Source: Bacteroidia bacterium
GTDB lineage: Bacteria; Bacteroidota; Bacteroidia; Bacteroidales; Azobacteroidaceae
Length of the DNA stretch: 19,105 nt
Direction: 5' to 3'
Assembly: GCA_025999935.1 (NCBI GenBank)
Contig: BNXY01000049.1
Location: forward strand, 1-19,105
Shown here: piece by piece, positions 7,097 to 17,000 of the stretch
Position numbering within the stretch: position 1 is the stretch's first letter
Layout: the number at the start of each line of letters is the position of its first letter
Notes under the pieces: model-generated
Database searches by the model: none
What the model saw: the letters and a program-made list of their open reading frames with translations, nothing else
What the model was told of the DNA's origin: nothing
Program-made: the position numbers and the translations under genes

Positions 7097-8281
7097 ATGA
7101 AGCAAAGAATTTTGAAAACAACAATCTGTTTATGTCTAATGTTTGCATGTGCCATTTCAGGCTATTCTCAAATTAAATCTTTAGCGAAAAGCAAACAGGT
7201 AGCGAAAAAAACAAATGATCTGACCGTGTGCGACCGCACGCTCTTGAGTGAAACTGTTACAATTCCATTGAGCGATTTGACCGAAGAACTGCAAATTATA
7301 AAATTGGACGATGCCGATGCTGCATTAGTGAAAGAAACCGAGGTGGAAATCAGTGATAACTATATATTAATTAAAGGAGATAGAGAAATTCCTTATAAAT
7401 TATTTGACAAAAAGACCGGAAAGTTTCTAAACAATATTGGCTCTTTCGGACAAGGCCCAAATGAATATCAAAACGTTTACGACCAACAAATTGACGAAGT
7501 AAACAACCGGATTTATCTGCTGCCTTGGCAAGCCAAGAAAATATTGGTTTATGATTTGAAAGGCAAAGTTTTAGACCCGATTCCTTTATGCAACCAAGCG
7601 CCAAAAGGAAAATTCAAAGTGAACACTAAAGCGGCTACAGTCATCGTTTCCGTACTTCCGTTTACCGGCGTTCCGGCGGTCGTTTGGCAACAAACTACCG
7701 ATGGACAATTATTAAAATCCATCGCTCCCGGACATATTGCATTAACCCCGGATTTCAGTAATGAAGTATATGCCTTTAAAACAGATAATAACTACGATTT
7801 TCATATTTTTTCATTTGTACCCAGAGTCGACTCGCTTTACCGTTATAATCCCATTCAAAATAAATTGATTCCTTTGTTTACCTTAGATTTCAAAAATCGG
7901 GAACGAACAATTCATAACTATTCCGAATTACCCAATTATTACATGGGAGACCTTGCTGAACCAAAAAAAATATCAAAAAACCGTACGATTACTCAAAATC
8001 AACGAGATTACATCATTGATAAAAAAACGTTGAAAGGTTCTTTCTTCAAATTGGAAAATGATTTTCTTGGAAATGTTGAAATTACTTACCCTACTTACCG
8101 TTTTAGCAGCGAATATTACGTCCGTAACGTTGATCCGGGAAATTTAAAGGATGAATTGGAGAAAACGCTTAATTCAGGGCAAAAATTAACGCCCGAACTC
8201 CGCGCCAAATTGACAAAACTCAAAAATTCAATTACAGACAACGATAACAATTATATTTTGTATGCAAAGTTGAAAAAATAA
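7097..8281 (+). CDS. Exported 6-bladed beta-propeller protein
   Basis: A 394-residue exported protein. Residues 1-25 form a Sec signal peptide (hydrophobic TTICLCLMFACAI, probable cleavage after GYSQ). The mature part begins with the family-typical ETVTIPLSDLTEELQIIKLDD, then ISDNYILIKG, KLFDKKTGKFLNNIGSFG, GQGPNEYQNVYDQQID and NNRIYLLPWQAKKILVYDLKG. These are repeated propeller-blade strands of the Bacteroidetes 6-bladed beta-propeller family (PF17170, BF3164/DUF4934 type). The molecular role of the family is not established, and no catalytic residues are obvious. The protein is likely periplasmic or surface-associated. It has its own strong promoter and follows the TPR-HTH gene by 160 bases. 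Such genes recur next to that regulator type, suggesting a sensor and exported-partner pair (inference). Confidence 0.82.
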   Translation: MKQRILKTTICLCLMFACAISGYSQIKSLAKSKQVAKKTNDLTVCDRTLLSETVTIPLSDLTEELQIIKLDDADAALVKETEVEISDNYILIKGDREIPYKLFDKKTGKFLNNIGSFGQGPNEYQNVYDQQIDEVNNRIYLLPWQAKKILVYDLKGKVLDPIPLCNQAPKGKFKVNTKAATVIVSVLPFTGVPAVVWQQTTDGQLLKSIAPGHIALTPDFSNEVYAFKTDNNYDFHIFSFVPRVDSLYRYNPIQNKLIPLFTLDFKNRERTIHNYSELPNYYMGDLAEPKKISKNRTITQNQRDYIIDKKTLKGSFFKLENDFLGNVEITYPTYRFSSEYYVRNVDPGNLKDELEKTLNSGQKLTPELRAKLTKLKNSITDNDNNYILYAKLKK

Positions 8282-8320
8282 ATTTTAATGAAAAATAGAT
8301 AGATATTAAATAAATTTATT

Positions 8321-8328
8321 TACATTTG
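8321..8328 (+). promoter_or_regulatory. -7 promoter element of the RND efflux operon
   Basis: TACATTTG, followed by CA, matches the Bacteroidetes -7 element TAnnTTTG and lies 23 bases before the adaptor ATG at 8352. No good TTTG is found 19-21 bases upstream, so the -33 box is weak, which might mean activator dependence or low basal activity (inference). Confidence 0.6.
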
Positions 8329-8351
8329 CAACCATTAACATACAATTATCC

Positions 8352-9410
8352 ATGAAAGCACCTTGGTTTTGTTGCATTCTTTGCATTTTACTTTTATCCT
8401 GTTCTTCCAAAAAAGAAGAAGCAGACGAGGGGAACGTTTCGACCGTTTTGCCCGACGAACAGAATGTAGTGCGCGTTATGCGCTTGGAAATGACCGATTT
8501 CCAACATGAATTAATTGCCAATGGCACGATTTCCGCCCAAAAGAAAGCAGATTTGCGGTTCCAGACTTCGGAAAATGTGGTCGCTATCTATGTCAAAAAC
8601 GGCGACCGCGTGACCAAAGGCCAGAAAATCGCCATGCTTGACCAGTTCAAACTGCAAAACACACTGAATCAGTCTAAAGACAACCTCCAACGCGCCTGGC
8701 TCGATTTGCAGAATGTATTGATCGGACAAGGCTATTCCCTAAGCGATACGGCCGGCGTACCCAAAGAGATTATGCAATTGGCCAAAGTGAAAAGTAATTA
8801 CGACCAAAGCGCCAACCAGTACGCTTTGGCGGAATACAATCTGGAAAATTCCGTTTTGTACGCGCCTTTCGACGGTGTTGTGGCCAATTTGTTTACCAAA
8901 ATTTACAACTACCCCAACGCTTCCGAACCTTTTTGCACTATCCTCGACAACAACCGGCCGGAAACAGATTTCAGGGTATTGGAAAGCGAATTGCCTTTCC
9001 TCCGCGTAGGCGATAAAATCCACGTTTCGCCGTTTTCTGCAAACGATTATTCCTGCGAGGGGCAAGTCGTCGAAATCAATCCTTCCATCGACAAAAACGG
9101 AATGGTGTTGGTAAAAGCGCTTATCAACAACCCAAAAAACCAACTTTACGACGGCATGAATGTGAAAATTTACTTGCAACGTTCGCTCGGCAAACAATTG
9201 GTCATTCCCAAAGGCGCGTTGGTGCTTCGTTCCAATAAGAAAGTGGTGTTTACGCTGAAAAACGGATACGCCCAATGGGTTTACGTCCAAACCGGTCTTG
9301 AAAATTCCAGCGGCTATGTGGTCACTGAAGCCCTTGCAGAAGGCGACAGTGTAATCTATGAGGGCAATATCAATTTGGCGCACGAAACCCCTGTAGTCGT
9401 TATCGAATGA
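8352..9410 (+). CDS. RND efflux periplasmic adaptor (HlyD/MFP family lipoprotein)
   Basis: Membrane fusion protein linking an inner-membrane RND permease to an outer membrane channel. The N-terminus is a lipoprotein signal with lipobox LLSC (Cys17), so the protein is likely lipid-anchored in the periplasm. The order is typical: a beta-barrel/lipoyl first half (ANGTISAQKKADLRFQTSENV, then VKNGDRVTKGQKIAMLD), a short alpha-hairpin (about 95-160), a second lipoyl half (YAPFDGVVANLFTK), a beta-barrel (LRVGDKIHVSPFS) and a membrane-proximal domain (LVIPKGALVLRSNKKVVFTL). The length of 352 is normal. Its stop overlaps the start of permease 1 in ATGA, so the two are translationally coupled. It is the only adaptor for two permease genes in the operon. 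The substrate cannot be read from sequence. Confidence 0.9.
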   Translation: MKAPWFCCILCILLLSCSSKKEEADEGNVSTVLPDEQNVVRVMRLEMTDFQHELIANGTISAQKKADLRFQTSENVVAIYVKNGDRVTKGQKIAMLDQFKLQNTLNQSKDNLQRAWLDLQNVLIGQGYSLSDTAGVPKEIMQLAKVKSNYDQSANQYALAEYNLENSVLYAPFDGVVANLFTKIYNYPNASEPFCTILDNNRPETDFRVLESELPFLRVGDKIHVSPFSANDYSCEGQVVEINPSIDKNGMVLVKALINNPKNQLYDGMNVKIYLQRSLGKQLVIPKGALVLRSNKKVVFTLKNGYAQWVYVQTGLENSSGYVVTEALAEGDSVIYEGNINLAHETPVVVIE

Positions 9411-12400
9411 TAAGATTTCTCATTACCCGCCCCATCGCCGTATTCATGGCATTTACGGCGTTTTTTATACTCGGCGTCATTACCTATTTGAATGTCCCGG
9501 TTTCCTTGTTGCCCGATATCGCCATCCCCGAAATTACCGTGCAGGTATCAGGAAAAAACCAGTCGGCGCGGGAATTGGAAAATACGGTGGTTAGCCCCAT
9601 CCGGCAACAATTGCTCCAAATCGGGAAAATGCGGGACATCCGCACCGAGACACGCGACGGGAACGCCATTATCCGTCTTAGCTTTGAATACGGAGTCAAT
9701 ACGGATTTGGCTTTTATCGAAGTCAATGAGAAAATTGATGCGGCCATGAACTATATTCCCCGCGAAGTGGAACGCCCGCGGGTAATCAAGGCCAGCGCTA
9801 CCGATATTCCCGTATTCAATCTTAATTTGACGTTGAAAGAGGATGGCTCTTTTAATCAGGGGATTGCAGGTCAAGCCCGCAATGACAATTCCGATGACTT
9901 GACGGCTTTCCTTGATATGTGCGAACTTTCCGAAACGGTTATCAAACGGCAAATCGAACAATTGCCCGAAATTGCCATGGTGGATGTTACCGGTTTAATT
10001 AATAAAGAAGTGCTTATTCAACCCGACAACAAACTGCTCGCTACCACCGGCATCGAACTTTCCGAGATAGAATCGGCCTTGAACAACAACAACATCGAAC
10101 CGGGAAGCATGATTGTCCGTGACGGATTTTATGAATACAACATCAAATTTTCGGCAGTATTGCGCACCGTCGAAGACATCCAAAATATTTATCTGCGGAA
10201 AAACAATAAAATTTTCCAACTGAAAGACCTTGCCCAAATAGAAATTGCTCCGGAAAAGGAAAAAGGACTGGCGCTCTACAATGGGAAACGGGCGATTACG
10301 CTGGCAATTATCAAACAGGCAGACGAAAATATGTCTAAAATGCAAGGCTCGCTGAACAAAGTCATCGATCACCTGAAAAAAAGTTATCCGGAAATCGAAT
10401 TTGATGTTTCGCAAAACCAAACAGAGTTGTTGGATTATACCATTTCCAATTTGCAACAGAACCTGATTCTGGCTTTTATCTTCGTATGTTTGGTTTCCAT
10501 TATTTTCATGCGCGATGTCAAATCGCCGTTGATTATCGGCCTCTGCATGTTTATTTCGTTGATTATCAGTCTGATGTTTTTCTATCTCTTCCACGTTTCC
10601 CTCAATGTGGTTTCCCTGACCGGATTAATTCTCGCGCTGGGGATGATGATTGACAACTCCATCATCGTAACCGACAACATCGGGCAATACCGCCAAAAAG
10701 GCCTGTCCATCGACGAAGCCTGCATCAAAGGAACCAACGAAGTGATTGCTCCCATGCTCAGTTCGGTGTTTACCACCATCTCAGTGTTTGTTCCGCTCAT
10801 TTTCCTGAGCGGAATCGCCGGCGCTATCTTCTACGATCAGGCATTTTCGGTTACCGCAGGATTGTTGGTTTCATACGTTACGGGAATCATGTTGCTGCCG
10901 GTGCTGTACAAAATAGTGTTTTCGACCCGAAAAGCGAAAGCCAGAGAGCAAGCCGCAAAGGATGCTTTGTCCTTGCCGTTGCAGCCGGAACCGCACGAAG
11001 AAAAAATTTCCGTCGTTGATAAATTTTACGATGCCGGGATCGAATGGGTTTTCGCTCATAAAGTACTCACAACCATCATCATGATTGGGGTACTACCCTT
11101 GTGTTTCTGGATGTTTAACTATATCCCGAAAGAAAAAATGCCGGACATCAGTCAAAATGAATTATTAGTCAATATCGAATGGAACGAAAACATACACATC
11201 GGAGAAAACGATAGCCGCACACGGACTTTCCTCGCAGCTATCGACAGTCTGACCATAGAACATTCGGCCTTGATTGCTCAACAACAATTCCTGTTGAACC
11301 GCGAACGGGAACAAACCTCGTCGGAATGTCAGGTCTATTTGAAAACGCCGAAGAAAAAGGACATCCACAATATGAAAAAAACGGTAGAAACTTATTTTTC
11401 AAAACATTATCCGGATGCCATCATCACATTTTCTCCGATGGGAACCATCTTTGAGAAAATCTTTACTACCGGCGAGCCTGATTTGACTGTGGAATACTAT
11501 GTCAAAAATCGGACGGAAGCGCCCGATGCACAAGCCATTCGCACCTTAGAAAATGAAATGAAACAGGCCACCGGCGAAGCGCCCTCCGGCGTATCTTTCC
11601 AAAAACAGTTGAATTTGCATATCGACCGTGAAAAGCTGCTGCTGTATAAAGTTTCCTACAATGAAGTCTATCAGGCGTTAAGAACCGGCTTCAAGGAAAA
11701 TCAATTTTCTGTGCTCCGTTCCTACCAGCAATACCTGCCCATCGTTTTGGGAAGTGAAGAACAAAACGTGCGTGAAGTCATTGATAACATCCTGATTTAC
11801 ACATCGTATGACGAATATGGGCAGAGAAACCGCCTCCCCCTCAGCGCTTTCATATCCACCACGCCTGCCGAAGATTTAAAAACCATCGTCGCCGGTAAAA
11901 ACGGAGAATATGTTCCTATGGAATTTTATGATACGCAGCAGGTTGAAAAAATCATGCGCGTTGCGAAAGAGAACGTCAGCCAAAGCAAACTTTGGGAAGT
12001 GGATTTTTCGGGCACCTTCTTTTCCAATCGAAAAATGATTAACGAATTGCTAATCATCTTGTTCATATCCATCCTGCTGATGTTTTTCATTCTGGCCGCC
12101 CAATTTGAAAGTTTCGTACAACCACTGATTGTGCTTTTGGAAATACCCATTGACGTGGCGGCATCCATAGGCTTGCTGATTGTACTCGGACACACTCTGA
12201 ACCTGATGTCTGCCATCGGAATCGTGGTCACTTGCGGTATTATCATCAACGACAGTATCCTGAAAGTGGACATGATGAATCAATTGCGCCGCGAAGGTTA
12301 TCCGCTGATGGTAGCCATCCACGAGGCCGGTCGCCGTCGCTTGAAAGCCATTTTGATGACGAGTTTGACCTCTATTGTCTGTATGGCGCCGCTTCTTTTC

Positions 12401-12541
12401 AGTTATGATATGGGGTCGGAATTGGAAAAACCGCTGGCTATCGCTACCATCGGCGGTATGATTATCGGAACGCCGGTCAGTTTGTTTGTGGTGCCGTTGG
12501 TATATTGGCGGATTTATAGAAATAAAGAATTAAAAGACTAA
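9407..12541 (+). CDS. RND efflux permease 1 (AcrB/HAE1-like)
   Basis: Proton-driven inner-membrane pump of the AcrB superfamily, 1044 residues with the usual two-fold repeat: TM1 at about 9-30, a porter/docking loop, TM2-6 from about 345, then a second half. Recognisable elements include FLITRPIAVFM at the N-terminus, VPVSLLPDIAIPEITV, and TM4 LALGMMIDNSIIVTDN with D416-N417. The AcrB D407 equivalent is present and D408 is Asn. In TM10 (GIIINDSILKVD) the AcrB K940 position is Asn948, with a Lys five residues later. Arg and Thr in RRRLKAILMTSL match AcrB R971 and T978. Residues 151-161 are encoded by an interspersed palindromic repeat and look like an insertion in the porter domain. The start overlaps the adaptor stop, and the outer membrane factor follows after 2 bases. 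The substrate is unknown. Confidence 0.92.
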   Translation: MIRFLITRPIAVFMAFTAFFILGVITYLNVPVSLLPDIAIPEITVQVSGKNQSARELENTVVSPIRQQLLQIGKMRDIRTETRDGNAIIRLSFEYGVNTDLAFIEVNEKIDAAMNYIPREVERPRVIKASATDIPVFNLNLTLKEDGSFNQGIAGQARNDNSDDLTAFLDMCELSETVIKRQIEQLPEIAMVDVTGLINKEVLIQPDNKLLATTGIELSEIESALNNNNIEPGSMIVRDGFYEYNIKFSAVLRTVEDIQNIYLRKNNKIFQLKDLAQIEIAPEKEKGLALYNGKRAITLAIIKQADENMSKMQGSLNKVIDHLKKSYPEIEFDVSQNQTELLDYTISNLQQNLILAFIFVCLVSIIFMRDVKSPLIIGLCMFISLIISLMFFYLFHVSLNVVSLTGLILALGMMIDNSIIVTDNIGQYRQKGLSIDEACIKGTNEVIAPMLSSVFTTISVFVPLIFLSGIAGAIFYDQAFSVTAGLLVSYVTGIMLLPVLYKIVFSTRKAKAREQAAKDALSLPLQPEPHEEKISVVDKFYDAGIEWVFAHKVLTTIIMIGVLPLCFWMFNYIPKEKMPDISQNELLVNIEWNENIHIGENDSRTRTFLAAIDSLTIEHSALIAQQQFLLNREREQTSSECQVYLKTPKKKDIHNMKKTVETYFSKHYPDAIITFSPMGTIFEKIFTTGEPDLTVEYYVKNRTEAPDAQAIRTLENEMKQATGEAPSGVSFQKQLNLHIDREKLLLYKVSYNEVYQALRTGFKENQFSVLRSYQQYLPIVLGSEEQNVREVIDNILIYTSYDEYGQRNRLPLSAFISTTPAEDLKTIVAGKNGEYVPMEFYDTQQVEKIMRVAKENVSQSKLWEVDFSGTFFSNRKMINELLIILFISILLMFFILAAQFESFVQPLIVLLEIPIDVAASIGLLIVLGHTLNLMSAIGIVVTCGIIINDSILKVDMMNQLRREGYPLMVAIHEAGRRRLKAILMTSLTSIVCMAPLLFSYDMGSELEKPLAIATIGGMIIGTPVSLFVVPLVYWRIYRNKELKD
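9857..9889 (+). repeat. Interspersed palindromic repeat, copy A (inside permease 1)
   Basis: A 33-base element, 30/33 identical to copy B at 12582-12614. Its core is an imperfect hairpin: ATTGCAGG, loop TCAAG, CCCGCAAT. Here it is in frame as QGIAGQARNDN (residues 151-161 of permease 1). It closely resembles a widespread bacterial repeat whose reverse strand reads VIAGLTRNP in spurious ORFs, recalled from experience and not searched. Confidence 0.8.
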
Positions 12542-12543
12542 GA

Positions 12544-14088
12544 ATGATGATACAGATAATCAATAACTACAGCACTATTTGCAGGGGATTGCCGGTCAAG
12601 CCTGCAATGACGATAATAATTGCGCTTTGCCTTTCTTTTACCGCCAAAGCGCAGCAAACCGGCGCTGTCGAACTGAGTTTGAACCGCACCATTGAGATTG
12701 CAACCGACAGTTCGCTTCAGGCATTCAGCGCTAAAAATCTTTATCAGGCGAATTATTGGGCATTCCACTCATACAAGGCGGCGCGGCTCCCGTCTCTGAG
12801 TCTGACCATGACACCGCTGCAATACTACCGCGATATTACCCGTCGTTATGATTCGGAAGAAAATGTAGATATTTTCCGCGAACAACAATCCTTGTATTCA
12901 TCCGGCAATCTATCTATCCGGCAAAACTTTGATTTGACGGGGGGGACGTTTTTTCTTGATTCGGAATTGGGTTATATGCGTAATTTTGGAGATAACGTTT
13001 ATTCTCAATACACAACGGTTCCCATCCGGATAGGATATAGCCAGAATTTATTCGGATTCAACAGTTTCAAATGGGAAAAACGAATTGAACCGCTCAAATA
13101 CGAGAAAGCGAAAAAACAATACCTCTACAACAGGGAAGCTATTTCGGAAACCTCATCCGAATATTTCTTCAGTTTAGCCATGGCGCAAACCGAATACGAT
13201 ATGGCTGTCGATAACGTATCTTCGAGCGACACCCTTTACCGAATCGGCGAGGAACGGTATAAAATTGCAGCTATCTCACAAAACGAGTTACTCACATTGA
13301 AATTGGATGCCATCAATGCCAAAAACAACCTGAAAAAATCGGAAATCGACTTGAAACGCGCCATGTTCGCTTTTGTTTCCTACTTGAATATGGATAAGGA
13401 AACATCGGTAAGATTAGCATTACCCAATCGCCCCAAAAACATGGAAATACCGGTCGATGCCGCCCTGGATTACGCCCGTGAAAACAATCCGGATTTTATC
13501 GGGAACCGGCAAGAAATCTTGGAATCCGAACGGGAGGTTGAACGAACAAAGAAAAGTTCCGTTTTTGACGCTTCCTTTCGGGCAAGTATCGGTTTTAACC
13601 AAGTGGCGAACACATTTGCCAACGCCTACCAAAATCCCAGCCAACAGGATGTGGTTTCCATTGGTTTTACCATTCCGTTGGTAGATTGGGGCGTCAGGAA
13701 AGGGCGGGCTAACATGGCTCGCAACAACCTGAACGTTACAAAAATATCCGTTCAACAAAAAGAACAGAACTTGGAACAAGACGTCGTTATGACCGTCAAT
13801 GACTTTAATGTTCAGCAAGATATGATAAGCAGTGCGGAAGAAGCGCTCGAATTGGCCAACAGGACGTACAACACCACCAAGGAACGTTTCATCATCGGGG
13901 CTGCCGACATCAACAGCTTGACACTTTCGTTAGACCGGCAGAAAGTAGCGCAGAGAAATTACATCTCTTTCCTGAAAAATTATTGGTCAAGTTATTATAA
14001 AATACGCAAACTGACCTTGTTTGATTTTGAAAAGAATGAAGCGCTGTCGGCGATATTCGACCACGAAATGAATGTAGGAACAAGATAA
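12544..14088 (+). CDS. TolC-like outer membrane efflux protein (OEP family)
   Basis: Outer membrane channel of the RND system, 514 residues, PF02321 type. The two OEP repeats are visible as long amphipathic helices flanking barrel strands: SLNRTIEIATDSS, then FSAKNLYQANYWAF and YEKAKKQYLYNREAISETSSEYFFSLAMAQTEYD (in parts), repeated as AALDYARENNPDFI and EQDVVMTVNDFNVQQDMI. The signal peptide is unusual. From ATG 12544 the n-region carries R14 and K19, followed by PAMTIIIALCLSFT and an AKA|Q cleavage site. Residues about 13-23 come from interspersed repeat copy B. An alternative start at ATG 12607, inside the repeat, would leave a signal sequence with no positive charge, so 12544 is preferred. 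Junctions are 2 bases after permease 1 and 6 bases before permease 2. Confidence 0.88.
   Translation: MMIQIINNYSTICRGLPVKPAMTIIIALCLSFTAKAQQTGAVELSLNRTIEIATDSSLQAFSAKNLYQANYWAFHSYKAARLPSLSLTMTPLQYYRDITRRYDSEENVDIFREQQSLYSSGNLSIRQNFDLTGGTFFLDSELGYMRNFGDNVYSQYTTVPIRIGYSQNLFGFNSFKWEKRIEPLKYEKAKKQYLYNREAISETSSEYFFSLAMAQTEYDMAVDNVSSSDTLYRIGEERYKIAAISQNELLTLKLDAINAKNNLKKSEIDLKRAMFAFVSYLNMDKETSVRLALPNRPKNMEIPVDAALDYARENNPDFIGNRQEILESEREVERTKKSSVFDASFRASIGFNQVANTFANAYQNPSQQDVVSIGFTIPLVDWGVRKGRANMARNNLNVTKISVQQKEQNLEQDVVMTVNDFNVQQDMISSAEEALELANRTYNTTKERFIIGAADINSLTLSLDRQKVAQRNYISFLKNYWSSYYKIRKLTLFDFEKNEALSAIFDHEMNVGTR
12582..12614 (+). repeat. Interspersed palindromic repeat, copy B (signal-peptide region of the OEP gene)
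   Basis: A 33-base element, 30/33 identical to copy A at 9857-9889. The hairpin is ATTGCCGG, loop TCAAG, CCTGCAAT. It is read in a different frame from copy A, giving RGLPVKPAMT, which shows that similarity is at the DNA level and not protein homology. The antisense frame reads HCRLDRQSPAN, a familiar hallmark of such repeats. Confidence 0.8.
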
Positions 14089-14094
14089 AGAAAC

Positions 14095-17000
14095 ATGAAG
14101 CAGAAAATACCATCTTTTTCCATCATACTGGGATTTGTCTGCCTAACCCTGGTAGGCTTGGCGCTTGTACCGTTGCTGCCCGTGAAACTGTCGCCTTCAC
14201 AAACCTTGCCGCAAATAAACGTTAATTTCAGTATGTCCGGCAATGCTTCCCGCGTGGTGGAAATAGAAGCCACATCGAAATTGGAAGCCATGCTGAGCCG
14301 GATAAAAGGAGTGGAAACCATCCGTTCCGTTTCGGGAAACGGATGGGGAAGCATCAATATCCGCTTCGACAAACACATCAATATCGACATCGCCCGTTTT
14401 GAAGTCTCTACCGTCATTCGCCAAACTTGGCCGGATTTACCGGAAACAATGTCTTATCCAACCATCTCGTTGACCCGTTCCGACGAAGATGCCAACCGCC
14501 CTTTTTTGAGTTATACCATCAACGCGCCTGCCAATCCCATTATCATTCAACAGTATGCGGAAAACAATATCAAACCGAAATTAGCGCAAATTGCCGGTGT
14601 AAGCCAAATTAATGTGAGTGGATCCATGCCTATGGAATGGCGCTTGGAATATGATTACAAACAATTGGAAACGCTTGGTTTAAGCATGGAAGACATTCGA
14701 TTTGCCATCAATAATTACCTGAGCAAGGAGTTTTTGGGAACCGCCACCATTGCTTCCTCCGGCGATAAGGGAGAAACCGAATGGATACGGTTGGCGCTCA
14801 TACCGGAAAAATCGGGAGATGAAAACTTTAATCCCGCCCTGATTCAAGTGAAAAATGTGGACGGGAAAATAATTTCTTTGGATCAATTGATTACGATTTC
14901 CCATTTGGAACGAGAAGCGCGTAGTTATTACCGCATCAACGGCCTAAATTCGATCTCTCTCTCCATTATTTCCGACGAAAATGCCAACCAATTGGAGTTA
15001 AGCCGCAAAGTAAAAGATAAACTGAAAGAAATCAAAGCCTCGTTTCCGGCAGGCTATGAAATGCACGTGGGTTATGATGCTACGGAATTCATACAAAGGG
15101 AATTGGAAAAGGTGTATTTCCGCAGTGGACTGACTTTGCTGATTTTGCTGTTTTTCGTATTGATTATCTATCGAAGTCTTAAATACCTGCTGTTGATATT
15201 TTTATCCCTATTTATGAATATCGCCATTGCTATCACATTCTATTATTTCAGTGGATTGGAGATACAACTGTATTCCTTGGCCGGAATTACCATTTCACTC
15301 ACTTTAGTGATTGACAATACGATAGTCATGTCGGATCAGATTATCCGAAGGCACAACCGGATGGCCTTTCTGGCTATCCTGACGGCTACGGTTACCACCA
15401 TCGCCTCTTTGGCAATCATCTTTTTCTTGGACGAAAAAATCCGGCTGAACTTATTGGATTTCTCCATGGTAATTATCATCAATCTCGCCGTTTCACTGTT
15501 TATCGCTTTGTTTTTGGTACCTGCGCTGATTGAAAAACTGAAAATGAAAAAGACGGCGAAGACTAAAAAGCAGAACTTCATCGCTCGACTGTTGTCCGGC
15601 ATAGGCTCCAGCCTGCGCCGAACAGACCAAATTGGTCGAACACGCAGCCGGAAGCGTAAACCGGTACTCTTTTTCTTCAACCGGTTTTATGCCGCTTTCT
15701 GCCGTTTTACCTGGCGTTGGCGGGTTCCGGTTTGTATTTTTATTATTTTAGCATTCGGTTTACCGGTATTTTTACTGCCGGATAAAGTTAAGAAAGAAGG
15801 AAAATGGGGAGAGTTTTATAACAAAACCTTGGGTTCGACCGTTTACAAAGAAAAAATCAAACCCTACTCAGACGCCTGTCTGGGAGGAACTTTACGACTT
15901 TTCGCCCAAAAGGTTTTTACCGGAAGCTATTTTGCCGGTAGGGGAGAGCAAACGTCAATTTACATCACAGCCACGCTGCCCAACGGATCTACCGTTCCCC
16001 AGATGAATAACTTAGTGCAACGGATGGAACAATACATCAGTCAATTTCCGGAAGTGCAACTGTTTCAAACAAATATCAATAGCGCCCGCAGAGCCAATAT
16101 CAGCGTCCAATTTACAAAAGAAAGCGAACGAACCGGTTTCCCATATCTCCTGAGGTCGAAACTGATTACTAAAGCGCTGGAATTAGGCGGCGGCAGTTGG
16201 ACGATTTCCGGTTTGGGCGACGGTTTCAGCAACAATGTTTCGGAATATGCCGGTTTCTATCGGGTTATATTACACGGATTCAATTACGATGAATTGACGG
16301 AATTAGCAGCAAAATTCAAAGTGAAACTATTGGGAAACCGACGTATCAAAGAAGTAAACATCGCTTCTGAATTTTCTGATTATAAAGATGATTATCAGGA
16401 ATTTATCTTCAATCTGAACCGCGAACGCTTAGCACAGGAAAATATTCAACCCATTCATTTGTTCAATACTCTAAAACCTACATTCGGGCAGGAAATTCCG
16501 GCGGGTACGCTGCCGGGAGAATACGGTTTGGAAAGAATTGTGCTCCATTCCAAGCAATCGAAAGAATATGACATCTGGAGTCTCAACAACATTCCGGGAA
16601 AAACAAGCAACGGCAAAGAATACAAACTGAAAGAATTAGCCGATTTGATAAAATCCCAAGCGCCCCAACAAGTTGTCAAAGAAGACCAGCAATACAAACT
16701 TTGCTTGCAATACGAATACATTGGCGCCAGCGAGCAAGGAAGAAAAGCGCTGGAAATATATATTGAAGAATTTAAAGAAGAACTTCCTATGGGATATACC
16801 ATTGAAAATCAACAGCGATATGGGTATTGGAGCCGTGAAGATTCTAAACAGTACAGCTTATTGTTGCTGATTTTTGTCATTGTCTATTTTATGTGCAGCA
16901 TTTTGTTCAATTCGCTGAAACAACCGTTTTCGGTTATTTTCGTCATTCCCATTTCTTTTATCGGTATCTTCCTGACTTTCTATCTGTTCCGGCTAAATTT

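Noticed and set aside
12607..12609. Alternative start codon for the TolC-like protein
   Set aside because: It would give a signal peptide with no positively charged N-region, and the upstream ATG at 12544 keeps the usual tight operon spacing.
15625..15637. Perfect 13-base palindrome (GACCAA-A-TTGGTC) in the cytoplasmic loop of permease 2
   Set aside because: Short, inside a well-coding region, with no second copy seen in the window, so probably chance.
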